A stretch of 64,000 nucleotides of DNA from Posidonia oceanica (GCA_037176725.1 JAZBRS010000014.1:80024501-80088500), one strand, 5' to 3'; positions 21,001 to 32,744 are shown, numbered from the stretch's first letter. Numbers and translations are program-made. Notes: generated by a model not told the origin, from the letters alone.

Positions 21001-21779
21001 ACTCCTGGTTTTTCTCAAATTACTTCTCTTTACTTTTCTTGCTTTTGCATACATTCCGCGTCCATTTAGTCTTGCATTTTAGCATCTTCTTGCACACACT
21101 TAGCACTTCTAGCTCCCTTTCACTTGGGAGGACCCTTTTGCACATCCCTAGGACCTCCTGAACACCTAGATCTGTTCTTCTCCCCTGTTCTGGCCCTTCT
21201 GCCTTGGAGCTACGATATCTTCCAATCCGGCCGTTGGATCTTCTCAAGTGAGCTGCCCAAGCGACCGCAGCGAAGCGCTCTTCAGCATAGACCAGACAGA
21301 TTTCAGATCAGGCTCCCGGATTTCCTGGTATGTCCTCCTGAACCCCTGCATTGCATTCATTTGCATGGCATTTGCACAGTTTTCCTTGTTTTCGCTTTCT
21401 GTCTCTTTGAGCATGTAGAATAGGACCTCCCCTTCCTGCTTATCTATTCAAATCCTCGTTTCGCGTTTCCCTGTGTGTTTTGTGTTGCGTTCTCCCTGGA
21501 TTTGCCACTTTATGTGACTTTCTTCCCCTTTCTTCCACGATCCGATCGCATCGCGAGCTTTGGGCAGCATGCGAGACACACCGTGGAACGGTTTAGTGGG
21601 AAACAGTCGCAAAGAGGTGGTAATCCCCCCATTTGCCCCTTCTCCCCTCAGTAGGTCTTCACACCTATTCTGAGTGGTCGTAAACAGCGTTTGTTCTTAT
21701 ACACATGTTGTCCTGCCTCCCCTTCGACCCCTTTTAATCTCTTTCTGCATCCTCGCATTTGCATGGCTTTTTCGAGGTT

Positions 21780-22090
21780 TTTGCTTTGCTGTTTTGGCAC
21801 CGTTTCGCGTGCCCGCCCTCGTTTTCGCTCCGTTTTGCGTGCCCATCTGTTTTCTTGTCTCGTTTTGCACACTGTCTTGCCTTCTCGTTCGTTTTGCGTG
21901 CCGATTTTATTCCTTCGCCCCGTTTTGCATACCATTCTGTTTTCTCGTCCTGTTTTGCGAACCTTCTTGCTCTCTTATCTCGTTTTGCGCGCTGTTTTGT
22001 TTTCCGCTCGTTTTGCGTGACGGTTTCGCTCTTTTGCATCGTTTTGCGTGCGTTGTTCGCTTCCTGCCTCGTTTTGCGTGTTTCGCGCCG
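21780..22090 (+). repeat. CGTTTTGCGTGC tandem repeat in the solo LTR
   Basis: About ten copies of a 25-40 bp unit centred on CGTTTTGCGTGCC. It corresponds to much longer or differently arranged arrays in the other LTRs (A 23200-24040, C 35340-35720, F 51480-51730). Open frames across it come from the low A content of the sense strand. Confidence 0.75.
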
Positions 22091-22733
22091 TTTTCTCTTG
22101 CATGTCGATCCCATTGCATGGTTTTCACGCTGTTTTGTTTTCTCGCTTGCATTTGCATATAGGGCTGTGATGCTTACTGCCTGGAGTTCTCACGAGCTAG
22201 GTTACGCCTGGTTCGGAACACAGACAGCGCAGCTGAGCATTTAGAGAGCACGTTTACTTCCTTGCATCGTTTGTTCCCACTTAGAGCACTCCTTGAGCAT
22301 TCATTTAGGCATTCATAGGCACATAGGCATTCAATCCTGCATCTTTTTGCGTATGCGAGCGCAAGCCTAGAAAGACCGATTTTCGGGCGTGTCGGGGGTG
22401 CCTAATACCTTCCCCGCACGTAACAGGAGTCCTTACCCTGTCTTTTGGCCCGCAATGACCGTACCGCCCTCATCCTAGGCTAGAGTCATCTCATTTGCAT
22501 TTGTTTGCATTTGTTTCCCTTTGCATTGCTTTGCTTTGCATTTATTGCTCGGTTTTGCGCGTTAATTCACGCATTATCCCGGTTTTCCTCGTCTTCCGTT
22601 AATAGACGTGGTGGCGACTCTGATTTGTCTTTTCCTTTTTCTCCTCGATTTTAAGTGTTTTTCGAGTTGAGCCTCTTCCTCGGATCTCAATCGCCGCTAA
22701 ATAGCGAGCCTGGTTCCGATCGGGATCGCTACA

Positions 22734-22738
22734 CAAGG
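22734..22738. repeat. Target-site duplication CAAGG, right copy
   Basis: Directly after the solo LTR end ...GATCGCTACA; pairs with 16782-16786. Confidence 0.95.
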
Positions 22739-25700
22739 GCAATATGGTCATTGCGGGCCAAGAGAGGGTAAGGACTCCTGTTACGCGCGGGGAAGGTGTT
22801 AGGCACCCCCGACATGCCTGAGAATCGGTCTTTCTAGGCTTACGCTCGCATATGCAGGGAAATGCAGACATTGAAGGCCTAAGTGCCAATGAATGCCTGT
22901 CGAAATGCTCAAAGGTGTGCTCTAAGTGATGAAAGACAATGCAAGAAAGTAAACGTGCAATCTAAGCACTCAGCAACGCTATCTGTGTTCCGAATCGGGC
23001 GGAACCTGGCTCATGAGAACTCCGGACAGTAAGCATCATCGCCCTATATGCAAATGCAGGCGATAAAACAAAACAGCGGGGAAAACAGGCAATGCAAGCG
23101 ACATGCAAGAGGAAACAGCGTAAAACAGTGCGAGGAACGAAACAAGGATGCGAAAAGATGCGAAAACAAGGTTGACATGCAAATGATGCAAGGAACGGAA
23201 CAAGAACGCAAAACGGTGCAGGAAAACGAAAGAAGGGCGCAAAACCGGGCAAGAAAAACAAGGGCACGCAAGACGAGGCGAGAAAACGAAAGGGCACGCA
23301 AAATGGTGCAAGAAAACAAGATTGCATGCAAAACGAGGCGAGAAAACTAAAGGACACGCAAAACGGTGCAAGACAAAGAAGCGACACGCAAAACGGAGCG
23401 AGAAAACTTGAAAGCACGCAAAACGGAGCGAGGAAACTAAAGGGCACGCAAAACGGTGCAAGACAAAGAAGCGGGACGCAAAACGGAGCGAGAAAACAAG
23501 ACTGCACGCAAAACGAGGCGAAAAAAACTAAAGGACACGCAAAACGGTGCAAGACAAAGAAGCGGCACGTAAAACGGTGCGAGAAAACTTGAAAGCACGC
23601 AAAACGGAGAGAGGAAACTAAAGGGCACGCAAAACGGTGCAAGACAAAGAAGCGGCACGCAAAACGGTGCAAGAAAACAAGAAAGCACGCAAAACGGAGC
23701 GAGGAAACTAAAGGGCACGCAAAACGGTGCAAGAAAACAAGACTACACGCAAAACGAGGCGTGAAAACTAAAGGGCACGCAAAACGGTGCAAGACAAAGA
23801 AGCGGCACGCAAAACGAAGCGAGAAAACTTGAAAGCACGCAAAACGGAGCGAAGGAACTAAAGGGCACGCAAAACGATGCAAGACAAAGAAACGGCATGC
23901 AAAACGGGGCGAGAAAACTAAAGGCACACAAAACGATGTGCGGAAACAAAACGGCACGCAAAACGGAGCGAGAAAACAAGACTGCACGCAAAACGGAGCG
24001 AGAAAACTTGAAAGCACGCAAAACGGAGCAAATGGCATGCAAATGAATGCAGTGCAGGGGTTCAGGAGGACATACCTAGAGATCCGGGAGTCTGATCGGA
24101 GATCTGCTTGGTCCACGCTGAAGCGCACTTCGCTGCGGTCGCCTGGGCAGCTTACTTGAGGAGATCCAATGGTCGGATTGGAAGATATCGCAGCTTCGGA
24201 GCAGAAGGGCCAGAACAGGGGAGAAGGACAGATCTAGGTGTTCAGGAGGTCCTAGGGGTGTGTTGAAGGTCCTCCCAAGTGAAGGGGAGTTAAAAGTGCC
24301 TAGTGCGTGCAAAGGGGATGCTAAAATGCAAGATTAGATGAATGCAGAATGCGTGCAAAAGGCAAGAAAAGATAAGGAAAAGCAATTTGGAAAGAACAGG
24401 AGTTCAAAAGCATTTTTGAAGGAAGAAAGGGGCTAAAATGCAAATTTTCCAGAAAACGGGGGTTCTGGGGAGTCCGGGAATGCAAGTGGAGGGCCTACAT
24501 GCAATTTTGCAAGCATAGGAGTTAAAATGCAACTTAGGGGCAAAACAGTCTTTTTACATGGTTTTTTGAAAGATGCAAGGCTCTATGTGTGATTTTTAAA
24601 TCATGCAGGGTCCGAAAATGCAATTTTATATGGAAAACATGCTCTGGAATCATGGTCTGGGGACTGAAATGCAATATTTGGAAAAAACAGGGGTAAAAAT
24701 GCAATGTAGTAAGCTAATATGCATGCATAATAGCCACTGTCCATTTAAAATGGACCTAAATGCAAATATGCGAAGCCAGAAGGTAAAAAAATGCAATGCA
24801 GTATGCAAAATGAGAAAATGAAAGCTAAGTTCCTACAGTGCAGTGGACTAAGATGCAAAAATGACATAAAACAGGGATCTAGAATGCAATGCAATATGGT
24901 AAAATGCAAGCAAATAAATGAACTGATCTGCTACAGGACCTATATGCAATAATCAAAAGCAGAGGGGCTAAACTACAAAATATTATAACTGAAACGCACA
25001 GTAGAAGGACTGAAAAGCAAATGCTGAAAAATGGAAATAAAAACAGCAATTTGGCATAGTATTTAATTTAAAACTAAGCAAACTAAATGACAGAAGGACT
25101 GGAATGCAATAATTGAAAGACTTAAGCTAAACATGCAATATTTACATCTAAAACTTTATAAACAAGAAAATAAAGGAATAGTGCTAGTCGGCGGTCGACG
25201 AGCACTGTAGCAGAATGCCGACAGTACTCGTGACCGCCGACAGGGGGGAACTGGAGAGGCGCTGCCTGACGGAGGATGCTGGCGGCGATCGTCCAGAGCT
25301 CCGGAGCGAGTCGGAGCGGCGTTCTGTTGGTCGGAGTGTCCAGAGGAAGAGCAGCCGGCGCCGGAGAAGGAGAACTGACCGGCGAGTCGGGGACGGAGCA
25401 GGAGACCGAGAAAGCTGCTTCTGGGCGGCGGGAAAGCATCAGGGGGAGAAGAGGAAGCTAGGGGAAGAAGGATTTACCTCTCTCCGCGTCTGAGTCGTTC
25501 CCCCGACGTCGGTGGTTCCAGAGGTGGTCGGCGAAGGTCGTTCAGTTGCTGCGGCGGTCGTCAGCTGCTCGCGAGGGCCGGAGCGACTTCAGGGCATGCT
25601 TCCGGTGCTTCCCAGACGATCGGACAGAAGCTCCTGCAGCTCGGACGGAGGGTCGGCATTTTGGGTTCAGAGGACACTGCCGGAGGTGGGTGGAGGTTGT

Positions 25701-26527
25701 TGCTGCTCGTCCGGTGGAGCGAAACCCTCCGGGAGGTTGCTGGAGGCCTGAGGAGTCGTTCTGGATGCTCGGAGAAGGTTTCTGGAAGGTGTGGAGGGAG
25801 TTAGGAGGCTGGGCTGATTTCTGGTCTGGAGCGGAGCAAGGTGTTTGTTGTGGAGTTCTCTACCGGTGGTGGGGGAGAAGGCTGGAGGTAGGGTGCTTCT
25901 GGAAGCTAGTGTTCTGGCGAGTAATGGGGCAAAGTTTGAGAGGATGTGATGGACTGGAGTGCGGGGAATTTCAGAAGGGATTCGAGATGGGTTCCGGTTG
26001 GATTTCAGGTGGATTCAGGCGAAATGTGGGTTCGTTTCTCGGTGGGAAGGAAGGGAGGAGTTGCAGAAGGCTTGGGTGAGATTGGGGGGCGAATCCTGAA
26101 GGATTCTCGGGGTGTTTCGGGCTCTGGTTTGCTGCGGAAGGAAGAGGCCGAAGTCTGCGTTTTTTGGTGGATTTCTGAGGAAGAACGGCTCTCTCTCTTG
26201 CTGGGGATTGCGCTGGAATGCTCGGTGTCTCTCCGGGATGTTCTCTCAATCTTTTCTCCTCTCCTTTCCTCTCGATTCAGGCCTGACTCCTGCCGACTTT
26301 TCTGCGTGAATTCTGACCATTCCTCTCTTAGCTTTGCAGGTCTGAGACCATTGAATGCCGCGGAGAGGCGATGGCAGGAGCACGGACGGGATTCGGCGCG
26401 CCAGTCCGGCTCGAGCAGGAGGTGGCAGGACAGGCAGAGCTGCAGGGCGGCGGATACTGTAGCTCTGCAACGCGGGAGAGGGAGGAAGGCGAAGGTGGAC
26501 CGTAGCTGTGGGTTGGGCTGAGGTTTG

Positions 26528-26561
<34 letters not shown>

Positions 26562-28143
26562 TAACGGGCTGATGAGCCCAGTAAGGAAGAAAAGAAAAGA
26601 TAAAAGGAAGAAAGAAAGAAAGAGGGAAAGAAGGAGAAAAATAAAATAGGAAAAAATAAGATAAAAATAAACAAAAATATTAGATGAATTGAGTTGTAGG
26701 TTAGGTGTTTAATTGGATTTTTTAACGATTGTTTTTAGGTTAATTAGTGTATTTTAGGCTTGATTAGGGTTCTATGGCTTTCCTTTGTTGTTAATTCATT
26801 TTCCACTTGATTAAGTGTTGGTTAAATCTTTTTAAATTGTTTTTTAAAATTGTGTTTTCTTGTTAAGTATTTTAGGATGTTAATTAGGATTTTTAGGATT
26901 TATTTTCATATTAATTAAAAAGGGTTTTGGGCTTTTTAGTTCTAGTCTTTTATGTTTTTCTTCCTTAAGTCTTTTTGAACTATGTTTTTGATTTTTATTT
27001 GTTAATTTTTCTTGATGTTTTTTAGTTGGATTTTTCTGGTTTGATTAAGTGTTTTTAAGTCTTTCAAGTGTATTTTCCTTTTCCTTTTTTAATTAAGTTT
27101 TTATGTTGTTTTTTCTTATGCTTATTAGGTTAAGTCTTTTGCCTCCTTTAATTACTTATTTTAGTGTTTGATTTTTAATTCTTCTCTTTAGGGTTTGTTT
27201 TTTTAATTCTTTTAGTAGGGTTTTTACTTTTGGTAGGTTCTGACTTTATTTCAGTTTTTTACTTGATTTTACAGTATTTTCTTTTAGTTTTTTTTGCATT
27301 TTTTAGTTTGCATGCTTGGTTTTCTTTTTAGCTTGATTTAGTTAAGTTTGAGTTTTTAATCACTTGTTTAATGTTTTTTAGTTGCTCTTCTTGGAATTCT
27401 GATTTGTTTCTTTTATGTTTTGGGGTTTACAGATTTTTATGGATTTTTATGGGTTTTTGCAAAAGAGAGAAGAAGGAAAAGGAAAAGAAGAAGAAAAGGG
27501 GAAAAAGGAGAATAAAAGGGGAAAGAGATAGGTTTGAGGGAAAAGATTTTTAAAATTCAGGGAAAATGCTAAAAATAAAATAAAAATAGGAATAAGATAG
27601 AGAAAGGATAGGAATACAAAGGGGGCCCACAGCCAAGCCAGAAAAAGGGCAAGAAGGGGATGAAAAGAGAGACGATAATCAGGAGAGAGAGAGGAGAGAG
27701 AAAACGATAATCCCGGAGAGAGAAAACGATAATTCAAGCAAATGGAAGGCTTAGGAGTCTCGGAAAGGGGTGAAATTTGGCGGGTGTGGGGTCTAGGGTT
27801 TCTAGTTTTGCTCCCAAAGTTTTGGTTTCGTTTTGAGGAAGTTCTGGAGGGGTTTTGAGGTGTAGAAAAAGGGTATTTTTGCCTAAGTTTCCTAGGGTTT
27901 TTGGGAAGGGTCTGGTTTGAGATTTTGCAGGCTTTTTGGTGGGTTTACTAAGTCATCAGGGGTGAGTTTTCCTATGGATTTTGGTTGGTTTTCAGGTTCG
28001 GGAAAGGGGGTAATCCTAGGTCAGGTTTGGGCTTGCTTTGAGGGGAAAGAAGGAGAGAGGGGTGTGGGTTTGGGTCTAGATTCGGGTCCAGCAGCCACCG
28101 GAAGGCTCCAATCGATCCGGCCTGTCAAAATGGGGTGTCAACA
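22739..28143 (-). repeat. 5' LTR of element A, main piece
   Basis: Minus-strand LTR starting TGTTGACACC at 28143; continues at 16786. 27102-28143 matches the 3' LTR at 1-1046 at about 99%. Zones in order: C-rich end; A/T-rich DNA (26560-27500, T-rich on the plus strand); a 31-bp poly-A run on the plus strand (26528-26558); a GC-rich block 25190-26520 that matches the F LTR around 49300-49820 closely; phased TGCATTT-type sequence; an expanded TTTTGCGTG array; and a conserved 3' part. No supported gene. Confidence 0.95.
23200..24040 (-). repeat. Expanded ACGCAAAACG tandem array in the 5' LTR of A
   Basis: About 25 copies of a ~30 bp unit containing CACGCAAAACGG plus variable linkers such as TGCAAGACAAAGAAGCGG and GAAAACTAAAGGG, organised as a ~60-120 bp higher-order repeat. 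It is roughly 840 bp, versus ~310 bp in the solo LTR and ~250 bp in F. On the sense strand a 388-codon frame rich in Cys and Phe runs through it (24128-22962), but the other two frames are open as well, so coding is doubtful. Confidence 0.85.
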
Positions 28144-30043
28144 CCTTCCTGTCTCGGGAATCAAGCCTTCTACGGCTACCCTTTGCATAGGATCCACTCC
28201 TGTTGCTTCCTTGGTTTCTGCGCCCCCTTGGCGAACACCTCCTTGCGTCCCGGCCCATCGGTCGATGCGTTCTCTGCCTTGCAAGCGTAGCATTTATTGG
28301 CTATGGCCGATAGGCTACGAAGCATGGCTCTTGCACTCAACCCGACTGTGGCCTGCTCTTTTCGCCCAACCCCTGAGGTTCCGATGCCACCCTCTGTAGC
28401 CCTGCAGGCTCGCTACACTGCACTTTCGCCCTTTCCATCGCCCTGGCTCCTCACAGCTCCGGCGATGGGGGTTCATTTTCAGCCTCCTGCACCTACACAG
28501 CACTTTGCACAGCATGCAACTCCTTCCTCTGGTGGCCAGTCTTCTGGATTGGCAGGAGCACAGCACCCCTTCGGCTCGTTGCCCGGCACTGTGCCAGTGC
28601 AACAGCTGCTGCTCCCCTGCACTACACCTTACACTACACAGCATAATATCTATCCATCTTCCTTACATCAGGTTCAAACTCCTGCATACATAGCACCACA
28701 CTTTGCACCCTCGCACGGGTATGCTGGCCCTCACGCTACAACACCAGGTGGCGTGACGGTGGATCTAGAGGACCGCTCTCGCGCGACCCGCACAGCATAC
28801 GTGGTCCCTACCTCTGCTGCACAACCATCACCAGCAGCAGCCTCAGACGCCTTCCTTACCAGGTTGGGTGATCTAGAGAGAGCACTTCGTCAAGTGCAAG
28901 GCCAGGACCGCCAGCCTTACCAGTTTCGCGACCTCTGTCTCTTTCTCGAGGCCGCACTCCCTTTGAAGTTCCACATTCCGGACTTCGATAAATATGATGG
29001 TAGAGGCTGCCCCATCTCGCATCTGAAGGCATATTACGAGGACCTTTCTCAGCTTCAGGCTGATGAAAGGCTCCTTATCCGCTTGTTCCAGAAGAGTTTA
29101 ACCAGCTCCGCGCTCAGGTGGTTCACGTCCCTTGACACGGCTGCGGTTCAAACTTGGACTGGTCTTTCCCGAACTTTCCTTGAGCAATATGCTTTCAACC
29201 TCGACTTGATCCCCAAGAGGGAGGATCTCGTCGCCATCTGGCAGAGGCCCCAAGAGCCATTCGGGGAGTATGTCGGTCGCTGGCGCTCTACAGCTGCCCA
29301 GGTCAAAGATAGACCCTCCGAGGAGGATTCTATCGAGATGATCGTCAAAGGGGCGCTGCCAGCGACTGGGACTCTACTTTGCATCCAGCACATCGCTAGT
29401 TTTGCATCACTGATTAGGACTGGCGCCTGCGTGGAAAGCTCACTGCAGAGTGGGCATTTCCCCGCACTTTCTGCACTAGCTAGGCAGGCCGACAGCACCA
29501 GCAACTGCCATCGAATGCACTGATCCTCCTGAGGTGCCTGCCTTTGCAGAAAGTCAGTCGGATCCTTTTCTACTAGTGCACGCACCTATTTATGCACCCA
29601 CTGCACACACTATCACCGTTGAGCCAGTGCATCATGTCGCACCAGCTCAGCAAGGACAACAGCCTAGGCAAAGACGAGTCTGCCACGCTAAGAGTGACTT
29701 CACCCCACTTGGTGAGCCGCTAAGCGCAGTCTTTCCCTAGGTTGTGTCGCTTCTGAGGCTTCCAGAAACTCGCCCGCCACCAAATCCTCTTTCGAGGTGG
29801 TACGATGTGAGCAAGCATTGCGATTACCATCGAGCCCCAGGGCATTCGACGGATAATTGCCTCACTCTCTGGGATATCGTTCAAGACCTGATTAACAACG
29901 GGACCCTCGTCGTCAGTCTGCAGGAGGCTGCTCACACACCTGCACCTGCACTCACACACCCTAGCATAGCTGGCCTTTCCACTTCTGAGCCTGCGGGCTT
30001 CAAGGATGCTGGAACCTCGGGGGCTTACCCCAATCTTCTTTGA
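28144..30043 (+). pseudogene. Gag of element B
   Basis: The reading frame from about 28297 holds a Pro-rich N-terminal part and a Retrotrans_gag domain at about 28960-29300 (KFHIPDFDKYDGRGCP, FQKSLTSSALRWFTSLD, FLEQYAFNLDLIPKR, EPFGEYVGRWR). A frameshift near 29490-29520 moves it to the next frame, which continues with a TAG at 29738-29740 (Lys in A) and the knuckle CDYHRAPGHSTDNC, again Cys-x2-His-x4-His-x4-Cys. It ends at 30043 after AGTSGAYPNLL. The true N-terminus is unknown, since A is inserted at 28143. The change in sequence against A and F is spread evenly, as in an older family. Confidence 0.85.
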
Positions 30044-30470
30044 ATCCAGCTCCACCCCGGTGGGCCCTTCCGATCCCATCGGCGCAATCCCCCCTTCCTG
30101 TCTCTCCTTGTTTGTCCGGGGGACGCTCGGAAGCGCAACGGTAGAATCAATAGCAAGCCCAGTCGCAACACCGTCCAGGTAAGCTCCTTCTTCAGCATCA
30201 GCGGCCCCAGTGCTCCCTGCACTGCCAGTAGCAGATCTTGCCGACAGCATCAGCAGCGTAGGGGCAGACCCAGCACCTCCCTCCCGAGGTTGCTGACAGG
30301 TAAGTCCCTCTTACCTCTCTTTTGCTTCCTGCATTGTCTTTCCTTTTTGTGTTGTTTTGTTTTGTTTTTTGTGTTTTCTTGCCATGACAAAAATCATAAA
30401 AAGCATAAAAATAGCAAAAAACCCTAAAAAAACTTGCGTTTTTCCTGCATGCAAGCATCATCATTGGGCT
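30044..30470 (+). other. Gag-3' region junction in element B
   Basis: No ORF with homology. This is the place where protease and pol would be expected. TTTTGTGTTTTGTTTTG-like low-complexity sequence occurs at 30340-30380. The pol deletion or replacement point may lie here, but no signature was seen. Confidence 0.4.
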
Positions 30471-30474
30471 GATA

Positions 30475-30665
30475 CCCCTAACTATCCGGCGATAGGTCCG
30501 TTAAACTATCAGCATCTGGGCTGATATCCCCAACTATCCGGCGATAGGTCCGTTAACCTATCATCACTGGGCTGGCAGTCCTAACTGCTTGGCAATAAGT
30601 CCGTCAACTTATCAATTGGGCTGATATCCCTAACTATTCGGCGATAAGTCCGTCAACTTATCACC
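30475..30665 (+). repeat. Hairpin repeat array 1 of element B
   Basis: Four copies of a ~45 bp unit: GGGCTGATATCCCTAACTAT, then CCGGCGATAGGTCCGTTAAC, then CTATCA. Each unit can make two small stems. Stem 2 is GATAGGT/ACCTATC in the copy near 30535 and GATAAGT/ACTTATC in the copy ending 30662. Stem 1 is GATA/TATC in most copies and GCAGT/ACTGC in the third. Both stems therefore show paired changes. The last unit matches the A hairpin at 1487-1506 in sense orientation. Confidence 0.8.
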
Positions 30666-32090
30666 TACACATATCAATCGCTTTGCATGCATATCCATCA
30701 TCTTGCACATATCTGTCATCATGCATCGTCATTTATTGCATGTACATATCATTTCTTGCATTCTGTAAAGCATAAAGCCAAAAAAATCAAGAAAATAAAA
30801 AACAGCAAAAATATTTTCTTCGCCTTCCTACTGATTTTCCCTTTTTATGTTTTCCTAAAACAAAAATCATAAAAATACAAAACCAATGCAAAACCCAAAA
30901 ACATGTTTGTCCTTTCCCCTGCTAAAATATACAAAACCCACAAACATTTGCATAATCAGAAATCTGGCTGTGGACAAACAAGCAGTGCCTAGAGGATGTC
31001 AGGCAGTGACAGTCTCAGGTAGGTCTCACCCGAGCGGTGCCATCTCTTGTACGTGGCTACAGAGTGAGACTAGAGCAGAATAGAGCGACTCGCTGAGCAC
31101 ATTGCTCCCAAAGCGAGATCCACCTTAACCAGAGAGTCCACCGAGCATGGAGAGGACCGAAGCAGAGCAGAGCATAGCCAGAGGCTGTCTACACATTGCA
31201 GAGGCTGAGGGTGTGCGCCGATCAGTCGAACTTTCAATACCTCACTTGAGACCGCTACCCCAAGAGGGCGAAGACATGCATATCCAAAAGAATAGAGGTC
31301 ATGTGAGCAAAAGAAATGTGACAACATGATATGCATGCTGAGCACAAAAGAGAAATGTAGAAAGAAGTTGAAGAAAGAAGGCGCTCATGAGAGGAGTGAC
31401 GCAGACGAGTGTCGAAGCCACCTCAGCTATCAGCTTCAAGCGCCACACTGGCAACTGCACGAGATGCATCATCAGGAGGGCCTGGCCCCACCCTCCGAGC
31501 GCAACAGCACGCTCCGATCTCCTCTGCAGACATCTCTAATCCCTTGGCAGGCTAGATGCAACTCCAGTCACTCATGAGGGGAAAAGAAAGATCTATCCTG
31601 TGAGCGTCAAAAGCGGTAACTGGTCTCCGAAGAATTGAGACGGAGGCTAAGAAGCTACATCCAACGTTTCTGCTACCCTGCAACCGAAGGCTATACTCTG
31701 CAAAGACAAGGCCTCATCCCGAACCAAGAGCAAAAAAGAAAGCCACCGACCACAACTCGGCATGGCGCCTCTCGAGGATCGAGATCTCCTGAGTCAGGGA
31801 CCGCAGAGGCATCCTCAAGGCACAACTGCTTTGAGTCCAAAGCCACAAAAACATGCATGCTGTAATATATCTTTATCTTCCCTTCTCTCTGTTTTCGAAA
31901 ATCAGAGCCAAGGACGAGCACTTTTGCCTGCCTCACTCAAAGGCTCCGCGGTTTTCAAATTTTGCCACCCACCGCGTGGGTAGGTCTGTGATGACCGGCA
32001 TGTACCTCATTTGTCACCTCGTGACACCGCGAAGCATGCCCACGCTGAGACCATTGCACACCTATCACGATGGGTTCCTGTTTCCCTTCT
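30666..32090 (+). other. Unassigned part of the 3' region of element B
   Basis: About 1.4 kb without a convincing ORF or homology to A. Low-complexity AAAATC/AAACC sequence at 30770-30910. GC-richer, apparently unique sequence at 30960-31980, of unknown origin. Confidence 0.4.
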
Positions 32091-32097
32091 GCATCAT

Positions 32098-32510
32098 TTC
32101 TGCATCCGGGCTGGCAGCCCTAACTGCTCGGCGATGGGTCCGTCAACCTATCATTTTGTCATGCCATCATTTCTGCATCCGGGCTGGCAGCCCTAACTAC
32201 TCGGCGATGGGTCCGTCAACCTATCATTTTATCATGCCATCATTTCTACATCTAGGCTGGCAGCCCTAACTGCTCGGCGATGGGTTCGTCAACCTATCAT
32301 TTTATTACTGCATCATTTCTACATCCGGGCTGGCAGCCCTAACTACTCGGTAATGGGTTCGTTAACCTATCATTCTGCATTCCTCTGCATCGGGCTGGCA
32401 ACCCTAACTACTCGGTTGACGCCCATTAAAATGTCATCTAGGATATCCGTGTTGCATTCAGGCTGATATCCCCAACTATTCGGTGATAAGTGCGTTAACT
32501 TATCACCCTG
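32098..32510 (+). repeat. Hairpin repeat array 2 of element B
   Basis: Four copies of a ~75 bp unit: CCGGGCTGGCAGCCCTAACT, then GCTCGGCGATGGGTCCGTCA, then ACCTATCATTTT and a TCATTTCTGCATC spacer; then two shorter, more diverged copies to 32510. Stem 1 GCAG/CTGC and stem 2 GATGGGT/ACCTATC (one G-U pair) keep the plan of array 1. Confidence 0.8.
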
Positions 32511-32673
32511 CATTTGCACTATTCCATTGCATCCCCCACTGTCATTGCACTTTGCATGGTGAGCCCTTACGTCCATCTCACTGCATCCGGGCTGGTAGCC
32601 CTAACTACTCGACTGACAAACCCATCAGTGTTGTCTCCGCCTTGCATTTTGATGCTAGGAACGCTTCGGCTGC

Positions 32674-32729
32674 CCCCTGGTATCGTTCACGATACCAGAG
32701 GCATCTTTATTTAGCTACCCCGTGGTATC
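32674..32729 (+). promoter_or_regulatory. Switch-like set of competing hairpins, element B
   Basis: CCCCTGGTATCG (32674-32685) pairs with CGATACCAGAGG (32690-32701) around the loop TTCA. A third segment, CCCCGTGGTATC (32718-32729), can pair with the second one instead. The same three segments in the same order and spacing occur in A (sense strand 3412 to 3360), both followed by GGCATCTTT. Loops and flanks have diverged while the arms are kept. Confidence 0.62.
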
Positions 32730-32744
32730 CCATTTCCATCTGCA

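Larger units (their letters stand above)
16787..22733 (+). mobile_element. Solo LTR of a Tat element inserted in the 5' LTR of A
   Basis: 5947 bp starting TGTTGACACCCCATCTTGGC and ending GATCGGGATCGCTACA, flanked by CAAGG on both sides, with no internal region: a classic solo LTR from recombination between two LTRs of a full element. It closely matches the 5' LTR of F (same terminal 25 bp), so it belongs to the F-type subfamily. Internal zones: a C-rich end with AAACCCTAA-like motifs; A-rich DNA at 17480-18240; a GC-rich block with possible core promoter at 18400-19960; phased TGCATTT-rich sequence at 20000-21000; a TTTTGCGTG repeat at 21780-22090; and a conserved 3' part. No gene. Confidence 0.95.
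1..28143 (-). mobile_element. Element A: near-complete Ty3/gypsy Tat-clade retrotransposon (left end outside window)
   Basis: Order on the minus strand: 5' LTR (28143 down to 16466, interrupted by a solo LTR), PBS, leader, gag, protease, RT, RNase H, second RNase H, integrase, PMD-like ORF, hairpin-rich 3' region, PPT, 3' LTR (1046 down past position 1). The first 1046 bp of the two LTRs differ by about nine substitutions and three small indels by eye, so the insertion is young. It lies in the gag of element B; the 5 bp to its right are CCTTC, and the left copy of the target duplication is outside the window. The dual RNase H, long LTRs and tRNA-Arg-type PBS are known Tat/Ogre traits. Several stops and one frameshift make gag-pol non-functional as it stands. 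Confidence 0.93.

Noticed and set aside
21674..22162. Frame in the solo LTR ending like frames in the F and C LTRs
   Set aside because: As a gene it is not convincing, since several frames are open; the shared tail is reported as an observation only.
22962..24128. 388-codon Cys/Phe-rich frame as a novel membrane protein
   Set aside because: It lies in a tandem array of the LTR, other sense frames are open too, and lengths differ strongly between copies. Kept only as a repeat.
25546..26521. Open frames in the GC-rich block on the plus strand of the A LTR
   Set aside because: They are antisense to the LTR, overlap each other and match the non-coding GC block of the F and solo LTRs.
26528..26558. 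Poly-A tail of a retroposed sequence
   Set aside because: The 31-bp A run lies inside the LTR, without a target duplication; a shorter T run is at the same place in the other LTRs.
31000..31980. Captured host gene in the 3' region of element B
   Set aside because: GC content rises, but no frame above ~90 codons and no domain could be recognised; left as unassigned.
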